This document shows positions 1 to 5,548 of a DNA stretch of 8,161 nt, in pieces; the first letter of the stretch is position 1, and each line of letters begins with the position of its first letter. The stretch is from Gammaproteobacteria bacterium (GTDB lineage: Bacteria > Pseudomonadota > Gammaproteobacteria > Steroidobacterales > Steroidobacteraceae): assembly GCA_030040235.1 (NCBI GenBank), contig JASHUC010000253.1, forward strand, positions 1 to 8,161, given 5' to 3'. Made by a program: the position numbers and the translations under genes. The notes beneath the pieces are model-generated. The model made no database searches. It saw only the letters and a list, made by a program, of their open reading frames with translations, and was not told the DNA's origin.

Positions 1-418
1 AGGGCGAGCCGAAATTCTCGTTGCGCTCGCTTCTCAGGAAATACGGCAGCACCTCCCGATAGCTCCAGCCCGCTGCGCCCGCTTGCGCCCAGCCGTCATA
101 GTCGCGCGGATGTCCGCGGAAATAGACCATGCCGTTGATGAGCGCCGAGCCCCCGAGGCCGCGGCCCCGCGGAACGGGAATCCGCCGGCCGTTGAGCTCG
201 CGCTGCGGCTCGGTCGCAAACCGCCAGTTGAGCGCGGCCGAGCGCTGCGCCATGGCGACGGCGGCCGGGACATCGACGATCGCACCTCGGCCCGCGCCGC
301 CGGCCTCGATGAGGCACACCGAGCGATGGGGATCCTCCGAGAGGCGCGCCGCGAGCACGCAGCCCGCCGTGCCGGCTCCCACGATGACAAAATCCCAACC
401 GCTCTGAAAGTCCGCCAC
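1..418 (-). CDS. GMC-family FAD oxidoreductase, choline/alcohol dehydrogenase-like, N-terminal part only
   Basis: The first 139 residues of a glucose-methanol-choline oxidoreductase; the rest lies beyond the left edge. The family oxidises primary or cyclic alcohols with FAD. Visible in the protein: a beta strand followed by the FAD-binding motif GAGTAG near residues 14-19, the ribose-binding acid in LIEAGG near residue 40, and the family signature around residues 85-110 (PRGRGLGGSALINGMVYFRG), where the flavin pyrophosphate is bound. The next segment, HPRDYDGW and then GWSYREVLPYF, is typical of the choline dehydrogenase branch. The start is taken as GTG at 418, because the reading begins directly at the family's usual N-terminus and GAGGGAG sits 5 nt upstream. 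No signal peptide is visible, so it is probably cytoplasmic. It lies 15 nt downstream of the SnoaL-like gene and looks like the last visible gene of the operon. It belongs to a different GMC branch from the gene at 3768-5336. The substrate cannot be told from this fragment. Confidence 0.93.
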   Translation of the reverse strand, partial: MADFQSGWDFVIVGAGTAGCVLAARLSEDPHRSVCLIEAGGAGRGAIVDVPAAVAMAQRSAALNWRFATEPQRELNGRRIPVPRGRGLGGSALINGMVYFRGHPRDYDGWAQAGAAGWSYREVLPYFLRSERNENFGSP

Positions 419-423
419 GACGA

Positions 424-430
424 CTCCCTC
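424..430 (-). promoter_or_regulatory. Ribosome binding site deciding the GTG start of the left-edge GMC gene
   Basis: GAGGGAG on the minus strand lies in the 15-nt gap after the SnoaL-like stop codon and 5 nt before a GTG codon. No ATG occurs at a suitable place in this frame, and the protein alignment to GMC N-termini begins right after this GTG. The site therefore supports the GTG start. Confidence 0.6.
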
Positions 431-433
431 GCG

Positions 434-988
434 CTAGCGCTCCTGGTAGTACTTCTCCAGCGTCGCGGGCAATCCGCCATCGTTCGTCACGATGCGCTTC
501 TTGAGATACCAGCGGCCGTGCTGCTTGACCAGCTCATCGTGCTCGCGACCCTGCTCGAGGATGCGAGGCAGTGCACTGTGGGTCTGCGAATAGACCTCCG
601 TCCAGAGCACATCCGCCGTGGCCGAGGCGCCGTCGACCGTGATCTTCGGGTTCGTGAGCAGCACGTGGACCGTCCCCTTGGACTTTGGAATGGTCTTATA
701 GAGGTCATCAATCGGCCCCTTGCCATGCTTGACGATGCCGTTCACATCGAGCACCGCATCCTCAGTGTAATACGACTCGAAGTGAGTGCTCCCGGCGCTG
801 AGCACCTCGTAGTACTCAACGAGCATATCCTCGATCTGCGCTCGAGCGACGAGGGTCGCGAGCGTGATCGGCTGCTCGGCCGGGGCCGCAGAAGCTGCCA
901 GTACCAGCACCAGCACCAGCGCAAAAGCGGCGAGCGGCGCCCTCGCCCAAGGGTGACGTTCGGATTCGGTAGGCGTACGGGTTGGCAT
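434..988 (-). CDS. Exported SnoaL-like (NTF2-fold) protein
   Basis: A 184-residue protein with a SnoaL/NTF2-like domain, a cone-shaped alpha+beta fold used by polyketide cyclases, dehydratases, isomerases and many proteins of unknown role. The domain covers about residues 45-178. It starts with the typical helix containing RAQIEDMLVEYY and continues with a YYTEDAVLDVNG strand region, a HGKGPIDDLY segment, and the final strands GRWYLKKRIV. Residues 1-37 look like a Sec signal peptide: a polar, arginine-containing start, a hydrophobic run at about 17-32 that includes LVLVLVL, and a plausible cleavage after A-P-A at 37. It should thus be periplasmic or secreted. The ATG at 988 has GGGAGA 8 nt upstream; a longer open frame continues upstream but only by overlapping the VOC gene antisense-free region without family similarity. 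It follows the VOC gene by 55 nt and precedes the second GMC gene by 15 nt. Substrate and catalytic activity cannot be assigned. Confidence 0.87.
   Translation of the reverse strand: MPTRTPTESERHPWARAPLAAFALVLVLVLAASAAPAEQPITLATLVARAQIEDMLVEYYEVLSAGSTHFESYYTEDAVLDVNGIVKHGKGPIDDLYKTIPKSKGTVHVLLTNPKITVDGASATADVLWTEVYSQTHSALPRILEQGREHDELVKQHGRWYLKKRIVTNDGGLPATLEKYYQER
899..922 (-). repeat. Short hexanucleotide repeat in the signal-peptide core
   Basis: Four adjacent near-identical hexamers (on the plus strand CAGTAC, CAGCAC, CAGCAC, CAGCGC) encode most of the alternating Leu-Val run in the signal peptide of the SnoaL-like protein. The repeat is short and imperfect. It may only reflect codon choice in a hydrophobic stretch. 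Confidence 0.4.
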
Positions 989-1006
989 GGCAGGGTCTCC
1001 CGATGA

Positions 1007-1021
1007 GTGTCGAACCGACAC
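1007..1021 (-). other. Small perfect hairpin between the VOC and SnoaL-like genes
   Basis: GTGTCG, a 3-nt loop, then CGACAC gives a perfect 6-bp stem in the 55-nt gap 989-1043, the longest gap inside the downstream operon. On the coding strand it is followed by TCATCGGGAGA and not by a T-run, so it is not a convincing intrinsic terminator. It could be a processing or mRNA-stability element, or chance. Confidence 0.3.
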
Positions 1022-1043
1022 CAAGCTTATCCGAGGGTGCCGG

Positions 1044-1934
1044 TCAGCGGCGCTCGACCAAAACCAGGCGATGGCCGTCCGGATCGAGAAGCTGGACGGC
1101 GCCCGCACCGGCCTGCATCGCCGGCCCTGAGCCTGCGGGAAGGCGTTCCACCTCGAATACCAGCCGCGCGGAGGCGGTGTCCTCGATGGGGACATACGCT
1201 CTGCCCGCCCGCGTGGCAGCCGCGCCGTGATAGCCCAGCAACTCCACGTGCGGCGTGGCCGCCGCTGCAGGCGCAAGCCCCACCACGTCCACGACGACAT
1301 CGGGCAGACCGTCGAGCCGTTGCTGCTCGGGTCCCTGGTTCACCGAGCGGGCAATCTCGCGGAGCCCGAGGCGGGACGTGTAGAACTGCCGGCTCAGCGG
1401 CGCATCCGCGACCGCGATGGCCGAGTGGTCGAAGCCGAGGAAAAGCTGCCCGCGCGGGGCCTGCTGCCAGACCGGGTCGCCGGTCCCGGGAGGGAATTGG
1501 ATGAGCTCGAGCGGATGAGACTCGGGATCGCGGAATTTGAAGGCGCTCACCGAGCCGCTCGCCGGCGGCAGTCGCTGCGGACCGCCTTCGCTGATGGCTT
1601 CGATGGGCAGGCGCCGGATCCGATCGTAGGCCGCTTCCATGTCGCCAACGACGATCGCGATATGCTGGAACCAGAGATCTCGCGCAGTGCTGGAAGACGG
1701 ATAGGCCCGACCGGGCGGATCGAATTGCACCAGCTCGAGCTGCTCGGCGCCGAGCCGCAGGAGCGAGTAGCGCGCAGCGGCACCCGGTGCGCCGAGCACT
1801 CGCAGCTGCGCCGGACCGAGCTCACCGCCGCCCACGTGCGCGAAGCCGAATGCCGCACCGTAGAACCTCTCCATCCGCGCCAGGTCGCGCACGGTGATGC
1901 TGACGCGCAGCAAGCGCCCCACCTGCGCGATCAC
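1044..1934 (-). CDS. Tandem VOC-superfamily (glyoxalase / extradiol dioxygenase fold) protein
   Basis: A protein of 296 residues built from four beta-alpha-beta-beta-beta modules, that is, two complete VOC domains (about residues 8-150 and 166-296). VOC proteins include glyoxalases, ring-cleaving extradiol dioxygenases, epimerases and resistance proteins, mostly using a divalent metal bound by His and Glu. Candidate ligands here are E67, H91 and E143 in the first domain and H170 and E231 in the second. The usual first-strand His of module 1 is Ser12 and module 4 has no clear ligand, so the first domain could bind metal imperfectly. The start is uncertain. GTG at 1934 overlaps the stop of the SMP-30 gene (GTGA) and implies translational coupling; a GTG at 1922 and a TTG at 1913 are alternatives that keep the whole domain. 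An ATG at 2090 would overlap the SMP-30 gene deeply and is rejected. No signal peptide, so cytoplasmic. Probably acts on an intermediate of the pathway; the reaction is unknown. Confidence 0.87.
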   Translation of the reverse strand: MIAQVGRLLRVSITVRDLARMERFYGAAFGFAHVGGGELGPAQLRVLGAPGAAARYSLLRLGAEQLELVQFDPPGRAYPSSSTARDLWFQHIAIVVGDMEAAYDRIRRLPIEAISEGGPQRLPPASGSVSAFKFRDPESHPLELIQFPPGTGDPVWQQAPRGQLFLGFDHSAIAVADAPLSRQFYTSRLGLREIARSVNQGPEQQRLDGLPDVVVDVVGLAPAAAATPHVELLGYHGAAATRAGRAYVPIEDTASARLVFEVERLPAGSGPAMQAGAGAVQLLDPDGHRLVLVERR

Positions 1935-2836
1935 GGGAATGGCACGCCGCGCACGTTGAGATAGATCGCGAACAGCGACTGCGAGGCGCAGATGAAGAGC
2001 CGGCTGCGGTTGCGTCCCCCGAAGGTGAGATTCGACACGACGGCCGGCACCCTGATCTTGCCGAGCAAGCGGCCGAAAGGGTCGATGCAATGAACGCCGT
2101 CGCCGGCGCTGCTCCAGATGCGCCCGGCTTCATCGCAGCGGAAACCGTCAGCAAAGCCCGGCTCGACCTTGTGGAACACCCGTGGCCGCTCGAGGGTCTT
2201 CCCGTCGGAGGCGACCTCGAACACCCGGATGTACTGTACCGGGCTCGCCGCGAATTGCCGCCCACTCTCGGCGACGTAGAGCAGCCGCTCATCGGGGGAG
2301 AAGGCGAGCCCGTTGGGTCCGTCGAAGTCGTCGGCGACGACCGTCAGCCGCCCATCGCGGGGATCGAACCGGTAGAGGTTCGCCGGGAGCTCCGGCTCCT
2401 GCTTACCTCCCTCGTAGTCGGTATTGATGCCATAGTGAGGATCGCTGAACCAGATCGTGCCGTCGGACTTGCAGACCACATCGTTCGGAGAATTGAGACG
2501 CTTGCCCTGATAGCGGCTCGCGAGCACGGTGATGGTGCCATCGAGCTCGGTGCGGGTGATGCAGCGGCCCTGATGCGAACAGCCGATCAGGCGCCCCTCG
2601 CGGTCGCGAGTGTGTCCGTTCGCGAAACCGGACGGCTGGCGAAACACCGAGATCCCGCCCGACTCGGTCCAGCGCAGGATCCGATCGTTCGGCACGTCGC
2701 TCATGAGCAGGCAGCCGAGATCGGCGAACCACACCGGACCCTCGAGCCAGCGGAACCCCTCGCCGAGCTTCTCGAGCGGCGCATTGCTCAGCACGCACGA
2801 CCTGAACGCCGGGTCGCAGATCTCGAAGTCGCTCAT
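1931..2836 (-). CDS. SMP-30/gluconolactonase/LRE-family protein
   Basis: A 301-residue six-bladed beta-propeller of the SMP-30/gluconolactonase family, whose members hydrolyse sugar or other lactones using one bound divalent metal. The predicted metal ligands are all present: E32 in WLEGPVW, N118 in NSPNDVV, N175 in DGPNGLAFSPD and D230 in GFADGF. Typical blade motifs such as DGTIWFSDPHYG (about 125-136) are also present. Length is normal for the family. The ATG at 2836 begins the protein right where family members begin (SDFEI); a longer reading from an upstream ATG would run through the cupin gene and is rejected. The ribosome binding site is poor (AGGT about 16 nt upstream), so translation may depend on coupling with the cupin gene, 14 nt upstream. 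The stop overlaps the VOC start by 4 nt. No signal peptide is seen. Likely role: opening a lactone made by one of the GMC oxidoreductases. This is inference from family and neighbourhood, and some relatives act on quite different substrates. Confidence 0.92.
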   Translation of the reverse strand: MSDFEICDPAFRSCVLSNAPLEKLGEGFRWLEGPVWFADLGCLLMSDVPNDRILRWTESGGISVFRQPSGFANGHTRDREGRLIGCSHQGRCITRTELDGTITVLASRYQGKRLNSPNDVVCKSDGTIWFSDPHYGINTDYEGGKQEPELPANLYRFDPRDGRLTVVADDFDGPNGLAFSPDERLLYVAESGRQFAASPVQYIRVFEVASDGKTLERPRVFHKVEPGFADGFRCDEAGRIWSSAGDGVHCIDPFGRLLGKIRVPAVVSNLTFGGRNRSRLFICASQSLFAIYLNVRGVPFP

Positions 2837-2850
2837 GGGTGCGCGACCGG

Positions 2851-3303
2851 TTACCTGAAATGACACGCCTGCCGCACCGGGGGCACATGCAGCCTTACCG
2901 TCATCAGCACCGCCGGCTCTGCCCCCTGCGTGCCGGAGCGATGGCCCCTTCGTCCCGCGCCGTCTGCCACGCAGTTCTGATCCTCGCCGAGCGAGAATTC
3001 CCCCGGCCCCTGCTCGATGCGTTGCCCGTCCATCGATTCGATCCACCAGCGCCCGGAGAGCACGACAATCCACTGTGGCGCGGGATTCTCGTGCCATTCG
3101 CCTACCCAACCGACCGGCTGCACCGTGAAGACCACCGTCGCCTCAGTGCGCGGTTGGGCATCGTTCCACTGCGGTGCGGCGCCGCCGATCCCTTTGAGCT
3201 CCCACTCCGCGAGCATGCACCGCGTCTGGTGACTGACGCCGTTCGAGTCCGTCCAGAGATGCCAATAGGGAATGGTCGGGCGGTCACCTGTGGCTGAGGA
3301 CAT
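2851..3303 (-). CDS. Cupin-domain protein
   Basis: A small single-domain protein of 150 residues that I assign to the cupin superfamily. Cupin motif 1 seems to lie at about residues 66-87: W-V-G-E-W-H-E-N, then P-A-P-Q-W-I-V-V-L-S-G. Motif 2 lies at about 99-123, ending in R-R-G-H-R-S. Candidate metal ligands are H71, Q77 or a neighbouring Glu, and H121, so the metal site is less canonical than in the classical His-His-Glu-His cupins. It has no signal peptide. ATG at 3303 is preceded by GAAGG at 9 nt. It lies 12 nt after DoxX and 14 nt before the SMP-30 gene, inside the operon. Cupins of this size include sugar isomerases, dioxygenases and small-molecule binders. I cannot choose between them. 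Its place between a sugar-oxidase-like GMC gene and a lactonase-like gene suggests work on the oxidised intermediate. Confidence 0.8.
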   Translation of the reverse strand: MSSATGDRPTIPYWHLWTDSNGVSHQTRCMLAEWELKGIGGAAPQWNDAQPRTEATVVFTVQPVGWVGEWHENPAPQWIVVLSGRWWIESMDGQRIEQGPGEFSLGEDQNCVADGAGRRGHRSGTQGAEPAVLMTVRLHVPPVRQACHFR

Positions 3304-3315
3304 GCTGACTGGCCT

Positions 3316-3771
3316 TCAAGGGCGGAGTGCGTAGGGGTGTGAGGAGCCGAGCGGGTGGGCGAGAAATGCGCCGAGCCCCGCGCCGTTCAGCCCGACGAGG
3401 ATCAGAAGGAAGCCTCCGGCCAGGGAGAGATTCTTCAGAAAGTCCCAGAAAAGGTCGCGCGCCTTGCTCGGCCCCCGTTGCCAGAAATCCCCGGGTTCCC
3501 AGAAGCGTTTGAAGAGCACGGCGGTCGCCGTGCAATAGGCGGCCAGTACGAGCGCCGCCAGCCGATCGGCAACGCCCGTGAGGATGCCGAGCGGGCAGAT
3601 GATCTCGATGGCGAGGCCACAGAGGATGACCAGGCTCGCGAGCGGTCGCGGCCGGAAGATCTCCTGCGCCTGGCCGACTGCGCCGTCGAAGTCGAGCAGC
3701 TTGTCGAGCGCGCTGAACGGAAAGAACAGCACCACGAGGAGGTAGCGCACCAGGATCGCGACGGCAGTCAC
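3316..3771 (-). CDS. DoxX-family integral membrane protein
   Basis: A 151-residue inner-membrane protein of the DoxX family, named after a subunit of archaeal thiosulfate:quinone oxidoreductase; most bacterial members have no proven role but many sit beside oxidoreductases. Four membrane segments can be read at about residues 4-22, 44-66, 70-90 and 114-134. The family-typical motifs RYLLVVLFFPFSALDKL near the start and FLKNLSLAGGFLLI near 111-124 are present. The start is GTG at 3771, which overlaps the TGA stop of the upstream GMC gene (GTGA, 3768-3771). No ATG exists at the N-terminus, and the first membrane segment starts immediately, so the GTG is well supported. The overlap indicates translational coupling and probably matched amounts of the two proteins. 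A role as membrane anchor or electron carrier for the GMC enzyme is possible but is inference. The cupin gene follows after 12 nt. Confidence 0.9.
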   Translation of the reverse strand: MTAVAILVRYLLVVLFFPFSALDKLLDFDGAVGQAQEIFRPRPLASLVILCGLAIEIICPLGILTGVADRLAALVLAAYCTATAVLFKRFWEPGDFWQRGPSKARDLFWDFLKNLSLAGGFLLILVGLNGAGLGAFLAHPLGSSHPYALRP

Positions 3772-5336
3772 GCGCGCAGCCGCTCCCGCAGGTGGTCGGC
3801 CACGCGCAGCGCGTTGGCGATGATGGTGAGTGTCGGATTCACCGCGCCGATCGAAGGACAGAAGCTCGCGTCGGCGAGGTAGAGATTATCGAGCTCGTGC
3901 GCTTTGCAGTTGAGGTCGAGCACCGAGCTCGCGGGGTCCACCCCGAAGCGTGCGGTCCCGGCCTGATGGGCGGTGCCGCCGATGGGGATGTTCTTGCCGA
4001 AGAAGAGCTTCCGCTCGATGAGAATCGGGTGCGCGCCGTGCGCGTTCATCAGGCACTCGAGCTTGTGGCGCAGGCGTTTGTGCGCCTCCAGGCCCGTCTG
4101 CGTCAGATCGAGCACGACCTTGCCGCCGTCGTAGTAGATCCGGTTGTCGGGCCGCGGGATGTCCTCGGTCTGCAGCCAGAAGTCCATCGAATGCGCGGCC
4201 ATCTTCTCGAAGGGCCACTCGGGGAGCCATTCGTGCCAGCCGGGAAGCGCCTCGCCGCGGATCTGCTCGGGGTGCGCGGTGGCGCACATCTGGATGAGAC
4301 CGAGCGGATACTCCCAATCGTCCGAGCGGTAGTAGTAGTCGCTCGCCGCCAGGGTCTTCTGGAATACCGTGGGGTTGGGCTGCTTGAGCAGCGCCATCAG
4401 CACGCTCATCGTGTGGCGCACGTAGTTGCGACCGACCTGATCGGAGCCGTTGGCGAGTCCCCGTGGATGCTTATCGCTCGCCGAGCGCAGCAGCAGCAGC
4501 GCCGAGGAGAGCGCGCCGCAGGCGACGACCACGAGGTCTGCCGAGTATTGTTCGCGCACCCCTTCGCGCAGCACCTGTACGGTGCGCACCGTGCGACCGG
4601 CGCCGTCGGTCTCCAGGCGCTCGACGTAGGCGTTGGTCAGCAGCGTGAAGTTCGGAAAATGCTCGAGCAGCGGGTGGATGCAAACCACCTGCGCGTCGGC
4701 CTTGCCGTTGAGCAGGCAGGGAAATCCGTCGAAGGCATCGCAGCGGATACAGATGCTGGTGGGCGTGGCCCTGCCGTTACGCTCATCGAGCAGGATGCCG
4801 AGCGGCAGGTGGAATGGGTGCAGCCCCTCGCGGCGGAACGTTTCGGCGAGCTGCTCGACCTCCGGCTCGTGCGCCACCGGTGGGTGGGGATAAGGCCCGC
4901 TCGAGGGCGGCTCGAGCGGGTCTTCCCCGCGCTGGCCGTGCACGTGAAACAGCTGCTCGGCTGCGGCGTAGTAGGGCTCGAAAGCCTCGTACTTCAAAGG
5001 CCATGCGGGCGAGATGCCATCGCGGTGATGAACTTCCTCGAAGTCGCGCTCGCGCAGCCGCAGCAACGCGGCGCCGTACACCTTCGAGTTGCCGCCGACG
5101 AAGTAGTGCAGGCCCGGGCTGAAGGTGCGTCCGTCCCTGCCGTACCAGGTCTCCTTGGCCTGATAGCGCGCATCGACGAATACCGTCTGGGCGCTCCAGT
5201 TGGCGCGCTCGCGAGGCAGGAAGTCGCCGCGCTCGAGCATCAGAATGCGCTTGCCCGTTGGGGCGAGCCGATGCGCGAGCGAGGCCCCGCCGGGACCGCT
5301 CCCGATGACGATCAGATCGTAATGGTCCCCCGCCAT
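3768..5336 (-). CDS. GMC-family FAD oxidoreductase, pyranose oxidase / glycoside 3-oxidase-like
   Basis: A complete 522-residue FAD-dependent GMC oxidoreductase. Seen: the dinucleotide-binding motif GSGPGG at residues 12-17, the ribose-binding E35 in LMLERGD, the flavin-region segment HYFVGGNSKVYGAAL at 77-91, and the C-terminal catalytic pair H457 (GTAHQAGTARFG) and N500 (AVNPTLTI). The His-Asn pair and its spacing match the pyranose 2-oxidase branch, which also holds glycoside 3-oxidases and sugar dehydrogenases, and differ from the His-His choline oxidase type. A cysteine group, C196, C199, C207 and C219 (C-x2-C-x7-C-x11-C), lies in the middle of the chain. There is no Tat or Sec signal, so it is probably cytoplasmic. 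ATG at 5336 has AAGGTG 8 nt upstream and an in-frame stop shortly before, fixing the start. It opens the downstream operon after a 212-nt gap and overlaps DoxX by 4 nt. Expected reaction: oxidation of a secondary hydroxyl on a sugar, glycoside or cyclic alcohol. Electron acceptor (oxygen, quinone, dye) is unknown. Confidence 0.93.
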   Translation of the reverse strand: MAGDHYDLIVIGSGPGGASLAHRLAPTGKRILMLERGDFLPRERANWSAQTVFVDARYQAKETWYGRDGRTFSPGLHYFVGGNSKVYGAALLRLRERDFEEVHHRDGISPAWPLKYEAFEPYYAAAEQLFHVHGQRGEDPLEPPSSGPYPHPPVAHEPEVEQLAETFRREGLHPFHLPLGILLDERNGRATPTSICIRCDAFDGFPCLLNGKADAQVVCIHPLLEHFPNFTLLTNAYVERLETDGAGRTVRTVQVLREGVREQYSADLVVVACGALSSALLLLRSASDKHPRGLANGSDQVGRNYVRHTMSVLMALLKQPNPTVFQKTLAASDYYYRSDDWEYPLGLIQMCATAHPEQIRGEALPGWHEWLPEWPFEKMAAHSMDFWLQTEDIPRPDNRIYYDGGKVVLDLTQTGLEAHKRLRHKLECLMNAHGAHPILIERKLFFGKNIPIGGTAHQAGTARFGVDPASSVLDLNCKAHELDNLYLADASFCPSIGAVNPTLTIIANALRVADHLRERLRA

Positions 5337-5548
5337 CGCATGAGCACCTTCACGTCATTCGCGGCGGCCGCTGCGGCCGCACATCAGACCACCTCGGCGG
5401 GCCGCCCCGAGGCTCCCCATTCCCCAGCGGGCGATCATACGCGACCACGCGCCGATCCTGCGGCGTCATCACCGTTGCCCGATGAGCCGCATCATGGAGT
5501 CCTGCCGAGGGATGGCGAGCGTCAGCGCAGCCGCGAAAAGCTCGATTC
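5337..5548. other. 212-nt gene-free stretch between the esterase and GMC genes
   Basis: The only sizeable intergenic gap in the window. Contents on the minus strand, in transcription order: a short stretch after the esterase stop with imperfect inverted repeats but no T-run, hence no clear intrinsic terminator; TATGAT at 5439-5434, a fair -10 hexamer but with no good -35 at 17 nt (CGCAGG); a 21-codon open frame of glycine- and arginine-rich composition at about 5418-5353 that looks spurious; the GC palindrome at 5364-5380; and the AAGGTG ribosome binding site for the GMC gene at 5345-5350. It is the most likely place for a promoter of the downstream operon, but the sequence alone does not prove one. 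Confidence 0.45.
5364..5380. repeat. Two GCGGCCGC octamers one base apart, forming a perfect palindrome
   Basis: GCGGCCGC occurs at 5364-5371 and again at 5373-5380, separated by a single T. Since each octamer is itself a palindrome, the whole 17-nt block is symmetric and can form a hairpin with a 6-bp all-GC stem and 5-nt loop, or serve as a dyad. It lies about 28 nt upstream of the GMC start codon, in its probable leader. No T-run follows. Operator, attenuating structure or chance in GC-rich DNA are all possible. Confidence 0.45.

Noticed and set aside
83..1006. A 307-codon plus-strand open frame
   Set aside because: It lies opposite the left GMC fragment and the SnoaL-like gene, both supported by family motifs; its low-complexity, arginine-rich translation has no domain.
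1007..1021. The hairpin before the SnoaL-like gene as a rho-independent terminator
   Set aside because: The stem is only 6 bp and is not followed by a T-run; the downstream gene continues in the same direction with its own ribosome binding site.
989..1300. Extension of the SnoaL-like frame upstream to 1300
   Set aside because: The added residues come from the VOC gene read in another frame and show no family similarity. The ATG at 988 has a ribosome binding site and starts a proper signal peptide.
1935..2090. Extension of the VOC frame upstream to the ATG at 2090
   Set aside because: It overlaps the conserved C-terminal blades of the SMP-30 protein; the VOC fold begins only near 1913.
2837..3109. 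Extension of the SMP-30 frame upstream to 3109
   Set aside because: It would run through most of the cupin gene in another frame and adds an arginine-rich stretch without similarity to the family.
5353..5418. A 21-codon minus-strand open frame in the 212-nt gap as a leader peptide
   Set aside because: Composition is Gly/Arg-rich, the purine stretch before its ATG is too close for a normal ribosome binding site, and there is no run of regulatory codons.
5500..5548. Intrinsic terminator after the esterase gene
   Set aside because: Only short imperfect inverted repeats are visible and no T-run follows them on the coding strand.
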